This document shows positions 9,255 to 18,900 of a stretch of 36,150 nt of DNA, piece after piece (position 1 is the stretch's first letter; every line of letters starts with the position of its first letter). The stretch covers positions 1 through 36,150 of the forward strand of contig JAGDXV010000012.1 in NCBI GenBank assembly GCA_023261805.1, written 5' to 3'. A program made the position numbers and the translations under genes. The notes beneath the pieces are model-generated. The model saw only the letters and a program-made list of their open reading frames with translations. It had not been told where the DNA came from and did not search any database. The DNA comes from Candidatus Parvarchaeota archaeon. Lineage in GTDB: Archaea > Nanobdellota > Nanobdellia > Parvarchaeales > Parvarchaeaceae.

Positions 9255-9325
9255 CTATGATGTGAATGACTCCAATAATTTAAATACTTTGCCATGTTCC
9301 TATAATATGAGGAGAAAATAGGTTT

Positions 9326-11086
9326 ATGCAATACTTTCTTGTTGAGATATCATACGAAGCCGGAAATAAAGTTGGTGGTATATGGACCGTTCTAACATCA
9401 AAATCCAGGGTTATGAAAGCGAAATTCGGCGACAACTATTTGGCTATAGGTTTCTATAACCCGTCCCAAGCTGCCATAGAGATGATAGAAGAGGAACCAT
9501 CAGGGTACATACTCAATGCGATCAAGGATATGCAACTGCCGGGGATAAAGTTCCACTATGGAAGTTGGGCACAGGGAAACAATGTAAAGTTACTTCTGCT
9601 GGATACAAGCGAATTCAAACAGAATAATGTAAATCAGATAAAAGGTATGTTTTGGGACAAATTCAAGATAGATTCATTAAATGCACCAGAAGATTATAAT
9701 GAACCTCTTGCATGGTCATATGCGGTGGGCGCATTCGTTGAATCGCTTGCAAAATTCATAAATATGAAGATAGTTTGCCAGGTTCACGAATGGCTATCAG
9801 CAGGGGCAATACTGTACTTAAAGATGAAGAATTCGAGGATACCGACGGTGTTCACAATACATGCCACGGTTCTTGGTAGGGCGATCTCTTACGGAGGAAA
9901 CGACATTCAAGCCCTACTCAAACAAAAGAGCATAGACGACAAAGTTGCATACGACTATGGCGTACAAGCAAAACATCTGACTGAAAAAGCCGGCGCCTTC
10001 AATGCGACCGTGTTTACAGCAGTTAGCGAAACTGTTGCGGATGAAGCACAGGTCATGTTAGGAAAGCGTCCTGATGTGATTACAATAAATGGAATAGACA
10101 TCACTGGACTTCCATCGATGGATGATCTAGAAGCTATGAGAAAAACTGCACAGGATAAATTATACAACTTTTTGAACGCTTACTTTTTACCGTACTATGA
10201 TACCGAATGGATAATGTCGCCACTGATATTCACGAGTGGAAGGTACGAATTCTATGATAAAGGATTTGATTTATTTATAGATGCACTTGGAAGACTTGAC
10301 AAGATGTTGCCAGATGGAAAATACGTAATTGCCCTTATAGCCGTACCGACAGGTACGCTATCAACCAAAAATGAGGTGGCAGCAAACTATTTGACATATC
10401 TAAGCGTTAAGGCGCAACTAAGCAGAGACATTAAAGGATTTGAGGAAACCGCTTCAATGTTACCAACAGCAAACTATTCTTCCCTAGACAAAGCATACAA
10501 TAGAATAATCACCGATGCGAGACTTGTGATATCCGAGCTGAGAAGGCCAAGACCAACAAACCCTCCAATATGTCCATTCGTTTTATCTTATCCAGAAGAA
10601 AATGATCAGATATTATCTGCTCTCAAAAGAAATGGGCTTGTTAATTCAAAAGACAACAAGGTTAAAGTGATTTTCTATCCTAAATATCTGATGATCGGGG
10701 ACGAATTGTTGAATTTGACATACAATGAACTTCTTTCAATCTCAACAGCAGGGGTGTTTCTGTCTAAATATGAACCATTTGGATACACACCGCTTGAAGC
10801 CGCCGCTTACGGTTCCCTGAGCTTTACTACTGACCGTTCCGGCTTCGGAAAGTACCTTCAAACCTACAAATTCACTAACCAAGGCATCTTTATCGAAAGC
10901 CTCAGTGACGAGCGTGACAACGTAGTTAAGAAAGTGGCCTATGACATACTTCAAATAGTCTCCCTGGAGCAAGATGATATATTTGCACTGAGGACATCAG
11001 CGAGAAAAACCGCAGAGCTATTTGATTGGGAAGGTTTGATAACTAATTATCTTCAGGCATATGAGCTGGCACTGTCCCGTCCATAA
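9326..11086 (+). CDS. Glycogen(starch) synthase, eukaryote-type GT3 family
   Basis: EISYEAGNKVGGIWTVLTSKS, HEWLSAGAILYLKM, TIHATVLGRAISYGG, RYEFYDKGFDLFIDALGRL, RPRPTNPPICPF, VKVIFYPKYL, KYEPFGYTPLEAAAYG, SGFGKYL: collinear with animal/fungal GYS motifs. Confidence 0.9.
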   Translation: MQYFLVEISYEAGNKVGGIWTVLTSKSRVMKAKFGDNYLAIGFYNPSQAAIEMIEEEPSGYILNAIKDMQLPGIKFHYGSWAQGNNVKLLLLDTSEFKQNNVNQIKGMFWDKFKIDSLNAPEDYNEPLAWSYAVGAFVESLAKFINMKIVCQVHEWLSAGAILYLKMKNSRIPTVFTIHATVLGRAISYGGNDIQALLKQKSIDDKVAYDYGVQAKHLTEKAGAFNATVFTAVSETVADEAQVMLGKRPDVITINGIDITGLPSMDDLEAMRKTAQDKLYNFLNAYFLPYYDTEWIMSPLIFTSGRYEFYDKGFDLFIDALGRLDKMLPDGKYVIALIAVPTGTLSTKNEVAANYLTYLSVKAQLSRDIKGFEETASMLPTANYSSLDKAYNRIITDARLVISELRRPRPTNPPICPFVLSYPEENDQILSALKRNGLVNSKDNKVKVIFYPKYLMIGDELLNLTYNELLSISTAGVFLSKYEPFGYTPLEAAAYGSLSFTTDRSGFGKYLQTYKFTNQGIFIESLSDERDNVVKKVAYDILQIVSLEQDDIFALRTSARKTAELFDWEGLITNYLQAYELALSRP

Positions 11087-12233
11087 GCGAATCACCCAAT
11101 GACTTTAATATATTCATAAAATTGATGTACGCAATATAAGGTGAATCATAAGCATTGAAGTATTTGTGAATGTCTCCGTCCGAAAACCATTTCGTACACA
11201 TATAATAAAAGTTGTCTGACGTCTGAAGATACCTCCAAACTTTCAATAGATTCTCGTCTTTCGTTTTCTTTATTTTCTCTCCTAGAACCTTAAGCTGCTC
11301 GAATGCTGCGATTTGCATTGAATTTCCTAGCCATGCTGATAGATCCCTGTCTACATCTGCCCAAGAAAGAATGTCGTTGATATCTATAACACCGACAGGC
11401 TTAAGCTCCGCCGTTTCTGTGACGGTGTTGAAACCGACCCCCTCCTTAAGAAGAGAGGGAATAAGTTTTCTCATAAATTCAAAGATGCCTGTCTCCTTCC
11501 ATTGATGTTCTCCAAAGGTCTCGTAATCCATAAAAAGATTCACTGTATCGCCCTCGTTTGAAGCAACCCATCTAGCGTATTTATCAGCCGTCAAAGGAAA
11601 TTCTTTCCAGTCTCTAGAAGAAAACCTAAAAGAAATGTCATCGCTAAGCCTATAATTTCTAAGTTCAACGCTTATGCTTGAACCAGGAGGAGAATAAACG
11701 TAATTCGGGGATCTCCAGCCTAATACTTTATCCCATCCTTCGGCAAGTATGCCTTTATATCCCATTTCTGCCGCTATTTCCGCGATACCGTTTGAATACA
11801 TCGCCTCAGTATTTCTGAAGATCTTCGGAGAATAGTTAAAATACTTTTTGATCATTTCCCTGTGCATCCTTATCTGCTCTTCATACTCATCTTTACTCAT
11901 AAGATAGGCAAGAGAATGATAATAAGTCTCATCGAGAATGTCTACATTTCCGGTATCAAATAGCTCTTGAAAAAGGGAAATTACATCCTTTCTGAACAAT
12001 TCTGCCTGTTCGAAAAATGTTCCAGTGAATGAAAAGCTTAATTTCAGCTCTGGATAACTCTTAATCAAATCGATAAACATCTTTGTAGCGGGAATATAAC
12101 ACTTATCTGATACGCGATTAAATATCTGCTTATTTCTTTCCCAATCGATAACATCCGGTGTCCCATCGAAATAAAGTTTCCTTCTAAGCCTCATTGGCTG
12201 GTGAACTTCAAAATAAAAAGTAACATTAGGCAT
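11043..12233 (-). CDS. GH57 family glycoside hydrolase (alpha-amylase/4-alpha-glucanotransferase-like)
   Basis: YFEVHQPMRLRR, FSFTGTFFEQ, IFRNTEAMYSN (catalytic Glu region), MDYETFGEHQ (catalytic Asp region). Confidence 0.9.
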   Translation of the reverse strand: MPNVTFYFEVHQPMRLRRKLYFDGTPDVIDWERNKQIFNRVSDKCYIPATKMFIDLIKSYPELKLSFSFTGTFFEQAELFRKDVISLFQELFDTGNVDILDETYYHSLAYLMSKDEYEEQIRMHREMIKKYFNYSPKIFRNTEAMYSNGIAEIAAEMGYKGILAEGWDKVLGWRSPNYVYSPPGSSISVELRNYRLSDDISFRFSSRDWKEFPLTADKYARWVASNEGDTVNLFMDYETFGEHQWKETGIFEFMRKLIPSLLKEGVGFNTVTETAELKPVGVIDINDILSWADVDRDLSAWLGNSMQIAAFEQLKVLGEKIKKTKDENLLKVWRYLQTSDNFYYMCTKWFSDGDIHKYFNAYDSPYIAYINFMNILKSLGDSLMDGTVPAHMPEDN

Positions 12234-12323
12234 ATACTATTTTTGATTCAATAAAGTATATAAACATGAGCCAATTAGCAATGAACCAAAAAGGGTTAAA
12301 TTAAGGTATAGATATCAAATTTT

Positions 12324-13595
12324 ATGAAGAAAGAGGCCGATATAGGCTACACGGTAGAGATTTTCTTTAATGGGCTGAACTTACATGGTACTATAATAAA
12401 CGAAGAAGAGGGAAATATCTTTCTAAAATTAAAATCAGGGTATGATGTTGTTATACCCAAAAATAAAATCAAAAAATTAAAAATCTTGCAAAGGGGAGAG
12501 AAAAAAGAGGCAGAGATAGAAAATAAAATAGGCGATAAAAACTTTGACATAAAGATCCTAACCACAGGTGGAACCATAGACTCAAAGATAGATTACATTA
12601 CCGGTGGTGTGTCCCCTGGTCTGTCTGCTTCCGATTACATAAAACTTGCCCCAGAAATCATGAACTATGGAAAAATATCGATAGAAAAGATAATGAGCAT
12701 ACTTTCAGAAAATATACAAGTTAAAGATTGGATTAAAATCGCTAAAAAAGTGAATGAAGCAATAAGTGCCGGCGGAAAAGGAGTCGTCGTGACTATGGGC
12801 ACAGACACTATGCATTACACTGCTTCGATGCTTTCTTTCATGCTAAATCCTCTTTCAGTTCCTCTGATCTTCACAGGGGCACAAAGAAGTTCTGATAGGG
12901 GCTCCAGTGACGCTAGTATGAATCTTCTGACGTCTGTTATAGCCGCCTCGAAGGTGAGTGCAGGTGAATCCATGATATGCATGCATGCAACCATGAATGA
13001 TTCATACAACTTTCTTTTAAGAGGAAACAGAACGAGAAAAATGCATACCGAGAGAAGAGACGCATTCAGACCCATAAATTCAAGACCAATAGCTAAAGTC
13101 TTTCCAAATGGAAATATAGAGATGATCTCCCAGCCGATAAAACCAGGTGAGAAAACACACCTTGACACAAAGATTGATGAAAACGTTAAAATGATACTTA
13201 CATATCCCGGATTCAATGCAGATGATCTTGATTTCTACCTAAAGAAAAAGGTCTCGGGAATAGTAATACAGGGGACGGGATTTGGAAATATACCTATGGG
13301 TAACAAATCAGTTTACAATTCAATCGTCAAAGCGCATGAAAAGGGGATACCTATAGTTATCACATCACAAACAATATACGGAAGAACAAACAGGTTCGTT
13401 TACAGCACACTCAGAGAAATCTCCAAATTCGAAAATATAATCTATGTAGAAGATATGCTGCCGGAGACCGCCTTCACAAAGCTGATGTTCGTGCTTGGGC
13501 ACACACATAAAATAGAAAAGGTAAAAGAGCTGATGGAAAGACCGCTCGCCGGCGAGATGAGTGAAAGAAGCGAAATAGACACCTTTTTAATATGA
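12324..13595 (+). CDS. gatD: Glutamyl-tRNA(Gln) amidotransferase subunit D
   Basis: L-asparaginase-like motifs TTGGTIDSKIDY and VVTMGTDTMHYTASMLSF with N-terminal GatD domain; adjacent gatE. Confidence 0.96.
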   Translation: MKKEADIGYTVEIFFNGLNLHGTIINEEEGNIFLKLKSGYDVVIPKNKIKKLKILQRGEKKEAEIENKIGDKNFDIKILTTGGTIDSKIDYITGGVSPGLSASDYIKLAPEIMNYGKISIEKIMSILSENIQVKDWIKIAKKVNEAISAGGKGVVVTMGTDTMHYTASMLSFMLNPLSVPLIFTGAQRSSDRGSSDASMNLLTSVIAASKVSAGESMICMHATMNDSYNFLLRGNRTRKMHTERRDAFRPINSRPIAKVFPNGNIEMISQPIKPGEKTHLDTKIDENVKMILTYPGFNADDLDFYLKKKVSGIVIQGTGFGNIPMGNKSVYNSIVKAHEKGIPIVITSQTIYGRTNRFVYSTLREISKFENIIYVEDMLPETAFTKLMFVLGHTHKIEKVKELMERPLAGEMSERSEIDTFLI

Positions 13596-15409
13596 AAGTA
13601 AGATGTGGATTTGAATGGCATGTACAGCTGGATACATCAAAGCTCTTTTGCGGCTGTGACAGCAAGATAAGTGATAAAATAGATTATACAATAGAAAGAG
13701 TCCTAAGAGCCTCAGCCGGAGAAAGTGGAGTCAAGGACGTAAGTGCTTCTTTTGAGGAAGAAAGACACAGAAAAGTATTTTATTTGGGCTCAAGAGATTC
13801 CTCCTGCCTGGTCGAAGCCGACGAAGAACCGCCTCATAAATTAAATGAGGAAGCTCTGCAGATTGCAGTGAATATTGCAACTGCATTGAAAATGAAAATA
13901 TTTGAAAATATAATATTCATGAGAAAGACGATAGTGGACGGGTCAAACACATCAGGTTTCCAAAGGACCGCACTCCTCGGAATGGATGGAGAATTCAGGG
14001 ATAAAAAGAAGAATATAAAGATCAAAACTCTTATGCTTGAGGAGGATTCAGCAAGAAAAGAAAAAGAAGATCAAAACAGCATCTCTTACAAACTTGACAG
14101 ATTGGGCGTTCCGCTGGTCGAAATATCGACAGATGTAATAGACACAGATGAAAACGAGGCGAAGGAAATAGCACTTGAGTTTGGCACATTCACGCGATTA
14201 TTTAAGGTCAAGAGGGGCATCGGGACGATAAGGCAAGATATAAACTTGTCGGTAGAAGGCGGAAGCCGGGTTGAGCTGAAGGGTTTCCAAAACTTAAGAC
14301 AGATGGAAAAAGTTATACTTAATGAGGGGCAAAGACAACAAAACCTCCTCAAAATAATAAAAGAAAAGGGACACCTTAAATCGTTACTAAATGAAAATCA
14401 GATTACTGAAATATCTGGACTTCTAAAGGGCACAGAATCTAGAATAATAAAAGAGGCAATAGCCAACAAAAATAAAATCCTTGCGGTAAAATTGCCTGAA
14501 ATGAAAGGATTGCTTGGATCGCTAATTCAAATGAATAAGACTTTTGGAGCTGAAATCAGTGATTACCTTAAGATAAGAAATGGAGCAGGCATTATACACT
14601 CGGATGAGCTTCCCGGCTATGGAATATCTGAAATTGAAAAGCTATCCATAGAAAAGGCATTGGGCTGCGAAACTGGAGATGCATTCATGTTTTCTATAGT
14701 TAAAGATGAAGAAAGTGGAAAAGAGGTTGTCAAAAATGCAATATGTAGATTAAAGGAGCTTCTGACAGAAGTGCCATCAGAAGTCAGGGTAGTTAATGAC
14801 GACGGCACAAATAGCTTTTTAAGACCTATCGGTGGAGAAGCCAGACTTTATGTAGAGACAGACCTTCCGCTGATCAGAATAAATAAGCAGATCTTTGAAA
14901 AAGCGAAGATCTACAAAGATATCAGCATAGAAAAGCTTGGAAAAGAATACGGAATGGATGAGGAAACGGTAAATTTACTCATAAAGGAAAACAAACTTAA
15001 TCTTGCAATAAAATTGAGAGAAGATCTAAAAGTCAGTCCCAAAGACATAATAAAAGTAATGATAAACGATGCAAAGTACATTAAAAATAAATTTGGAGTT
15101 GAGATAAACGATGAAACACTGATCTATCTCCTTAAAAAGATATCAAGAAATGAAATCTCGAGGGATTCATCCAGATTCATACTTGAAGCCCTGGCATCTG
15201 GTGATTGCAAGACAGTCGATGAATGCATTAGTAAACATAAGCTTCAGAGAGTGCCGGAGGGAACACTTAGAAAAGAGGTTAAAAATATAGAAACTAGCTT
15301 AAAGACAAAGGATCCTGTGAAAATTATAACTTCACTTCGCGAAAAATTCGGTTTTTCATTCGATGCAAGTGATGTAGTTAAAATACTGAAAGAAGATGAT
15401 ACCAAATAA
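13592..15409 (+). CDS. gatE: Glutamyl-tRNA(Gln) amidotransferase subunit E
   Basis: CGFEWHVQLDTSKLFCGCDS, LVEISTDVI, GIGTIRQDINLSVEGGSRVELKGFQNL; 4-bp overlap with gatD. Confidence 0.96.
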   Translation: MKVRCGFEWHVQLDTSKLFCGCDSKISDKIDYTIERVLRASAGESGVKDVSASFEEERHRKVFYLGSRDSSCLVEADEEPPHKLNEEALQIAVNIATALKMKIFENIIFMRKTIVDGSNTSGFQRTALLGMDGEFRDKKKNIKIKTLMLEEDSARKEKEDQNSISYKLDRLGVPLVEISTDVIDTDENEAKEIALEFGTFTRLFKVKRGIGTIRQDINLSVEGGSRVELKGFQNLRQMEKVILNEGQRQQNLLKIIKEKGHLKSLLNENQITEISGLLKGTESRIIKEAIANKNKILAVKLPEMKGLLGSLIQMNKTFGAEISDYLKIRNGAGIIHSDELPGYGISEIEKLSIEKALGCETGDAFMFSIVKDEESGKEVVKNAICRLKELLTEVPSEVRVVNDDGTNSFLRPIGGEARLYVETDLPLIRINKQIFEKAKIYKDISIEKLGKEYGMDEETVNLLIKENKLNLAIKLREDLKVSPKDIIKVMINDAKYIKNKFGVEINDETLIYLLKKISRNEISRDSSRFILEALASGDCKTVDECISKHKLQRVPEGTLRKEVKNIETSLKTKDPVKIITSLREKFGFSFDASDVVKILKEDDTK

Positions 15410-15989
15410 AAAACAACTATCGATAGAACTCAGCAAGATAAACGAAGTGGAACACAAAAATGTTTCCCTAGAGCAGTATCAAACAGATCTGAAGACAGCT
15501 GTAGACTTTCTATATTTTTCCTATGAAAATGGTGGTATATACAACAAAACAGTTGCTGATCTTGGATGCGGAAATGGCATTCTTGGTATAGGCGCAAAAC
15601 TTCTTGGGGCAAAGACTGTAGATTTTTATGATATAGACCAAAAGGCTGTCGATGTATGCAGAGAAAATCTCCTTAATTTAAAAATAAAATCAGATGTTTA
15701 CAGATCTGATTTTTTTGATATAACTAAAAATTATGACACAATTATATCCAATCCTCCTTTCGGAATCAGAACAAGCTTTGATCCTGTCCTTTTTATAGAA
15801 AAAATAAAGACACTCTCTTCAAACTTTTTCATAATTTTGCCAGAAAACAAGAGAACATTAGAGATATCAGAGAGACAGGGCACGCTTCTACATAAACTTG
15901 GAGACATTTCCATACCTGCTTTTGCGAGCGGCCACAAAAAAGAAATATTTAAAGTTCCAGTTGTAATTGTATATAGTATTAAAATATGA
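15396..15989 (+). CDS. METTL5-like/COG2263 SAM-dependent RNA methyltransferase
   Basis: VADLGCGNGILGIGAKLLGA, DIDQKAVDVCREN, NPPFGIRT. Confidence 0.85.
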   Translation: MIPNKKQLSIELSKINEVEHKNVSLEQYQTDLKTAVDFLYFSYENGGIYNKTVADLGCGNGILGIGAKLLGAKTVDFYDIDQKAVDVCRENLLNLKIKSDVYRSDFFDITKNYDTIISNPPFGIRTSFDPVLFIEKIKTLSSNFFIILPENKRTLEISERQGTLLHKLGDISIPAFASGHKKEIFKVPVVIVYSIKI

Positions 15990-18900
15990 TAAATGACAAA
16001 GCGCAGTCAATTCAGATATGGACATTGATAGTTGCGGTTATAGTCATAGCCTTGTTTTTAATTCTGACATATCTTTACAAAGCTGGTATCCTCTCTAACT
16101 TTAGCCTGGTCGGATCTATAATTAGTCAATTCATAACAGGTAACAAGGGAATATCAAAATTCGTGCAAGTACAGACATCATTCACACCATACAACTGTAG
16201 TTCAAGCGGCTGCATCCCCTTCAGTCAGCAATATAGCTCCTCATTCTGGTGGGCCGATTATGATGGGAATAACCAGTCAAATAGTTTGAACCAACCAATA
16301 AACTTCACAACAACTAGCGGAAACTTCTATCTTGTCATGTACCCTGCTGATGCAAATAACATGTTTTATTGCCCAACTCAAAGCATACAGAAATATCAAA
16401 CTGGTGAAAATTACAAGGTTAATTATGAAATCTGCGGAGTCACCTTCAGTGAAATTGGTCTGCCAAGCGGATATACCTGGATCGCAAGTTATAACAATAA
16501 AAATTACTCTTCGAATACTCCGTATATTCCTGTGATCGCAAACGCACCTGGTTACTATCATGTCTGGAATTTATCAAATACGTCCTTTAATCAGCAATTA
16601 ATGGAAGCTTGCACAACAACTTATAAAGCGGGAAGTAATGCTGTTGGAGTATTAGATTCAGCTGGATCAACAATAACTGTGCCATTCACATCCCAAACAA
16701 AATGCGAGAAGATAATTACTACCTTTACTGAAAGAGGATTACCACCGGGATATGAATGGCGTGTCAATTACACGTACTGGAATTCATCCTCAGGAAATAC
16801 AATAACTTTTTCCTCATTAAGTGGTCCGCATAACGTTAAAATCCCTGCTTTATCGAATTCTTCTAATAACTGCGTGAGTGTATACACGCCGCAAAATGTT
16901 CCGACAAGTGTACAGGCGGGAACACAGGTTTCAATAAACTTCAAAGAGGAGACATACTGCCTCACAACGTTTTACGAACAGAACCTTCCACCGGGATACA
17001 AATGGATGGTTAAATATGATAATCAGATGAATCAAACTGAAACCTCAGCCACTGGAAGCAAATTAACATTAAACGCTTCGGAGCCGTCCTCCTCGCTCAC
17101 AGCGAACGCATCAGTATCTGGCTTATACTGTGGAACATCCCCTTCCCAGACAGATGTCACAGTTCAGCCAGGTGGGACGTATACATTCAACTCATGGCTT
17201 TGTAACTCTACTTTCAACGAAACCGGTCTGCCGAGTGGAACAGAATGGAACATCACATATAACGGAATATACCAAACTTCAACTAGCCACATCATAAAAT
17301 TTGTTAACATGCCTTCTTCATCATCAAAACTTGAATTCACTGCTTATCCAATTACAGTATCGACCGGAACTACAAATGTAGCCACATTTTCAATAGTTGG
17401 CTATGGTGGACAGACGGGAGGAAATTCCGCCTCTTATAGCCTGCCATCGGGCGCCTCTCTGTACCTGTGCAATGGAGGGGACGGAAACGGCGCTTTATCC
17501 TCTTATTCCTGGTCTGCTGACACGACAACATTTTCATCGTATGCAAGCATTGGACATCAATCAGGCAATGTGTGCTCTGACTCTTCTTTATCTTCAGATA
17601 TAGCTGTTGGAGGAGCAGCGATAGATACGAACACTCAGTACTCATTACAAACCCAAACATTCAGTGGGAATTCGTTCTCATATACATATTCTGAAAGTCA
17701 AAGCGCAGATGTTATAATATCCATTTCATGTGGCTGGTATGAATGCAATTCAATTACAGTGCCAAGTGGATGTCAACAATTATTCTACCAAAATGGAGGA
17801 GACTACTATGAGACAACTTATATGGCAGTATGTTACAATCAGGGGGCCGGCTCATATAGATTAAGCGGCGGATTAAATGGAAATGGTTACGTCGCAGTTG
17901 GGGTATACTCATTTCCAATCTCAGCAAACACAATATCTAGTGCATATTACTATTATCCGAAGCCCTCTTCTGGTTACAATTACACCGGCCTAAACGAAAC
18001 AATCAATTATTCATTATCTGTAAAGCTCCCGCCAAATGTAGTATATTATGTTCCAATAACAATAACAAACAATCAAAACACTCCTACGCCATCCCCATTC
18101 CAGCAAGAGATATCTGTACCTTCATGGGTGATAAATGCATATGCCTCATCAAACATGCAAAACACAATCTTCTTTTATAAAAATGGACAGGTGATTCCTT
18201 CTTGGTTGGAAACATATTCCTATCCAAACAGCGCGACATACTGGGTCAAGTTAAGCAATAGCATACCTGCTGATTCATCTATAACAATATACATGGGCTT
18301 TGGATACACCTCCACTAATCTGTTTAATAATGTGAATGATGGAGAGGCGCCTCAATTATCGCCGGTGTATGGAGAATACAACGACATAGCTAATGTAATG
18401 AACAGCGGTTTAGAATATCAAATATATTATGATCCAAGCGGGGAATGCGACAGTCAAAATTATCAGAATCAGGTATATGCAGCTACATTAAATAATGGAG
18501 TAACAATAGAATCTTGCGCACCAATGTCCTCTTCAACAAATCCGTTTTATACAAACCTTGTAGGAAGCTCACAAGTTGTGAACGGGATGAACGAGAACAA
18601 TGTGATCTTTAACTATCAGGAAGACTATAAAAGTGGTGCTCCTTATCCAGATCCTCCAATTCCACCATTGGACACAACAAATTCCTGGATAATAAAGGCC
18701 ATAGGCTGGGCACAAGTCAACTCGCCAGTTACATTTTATGTAGGAACTGATGATGGAATTGCGCTTGGATACTCTACCTCTTCGTATTCTGGCAACGGCG
18801 CATACTGGCTTGGTGGAAGTTCAAATCCAAACAATATAATTTCCCAATGGCATGAACAAAGCTTCAGCGTGTTTTCAGGAGCAGAAAACACGATTGGTAC

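Noticed and set aside
18868-18892. 9-bp perfect inverted repeat CGTGTTTTC-N7-GAAAACACG
   Set aside because: Lies inside the surface protein coding region in a normal reading frame (SVFSGAENT); one such repeat is expected by chance in a window this size.
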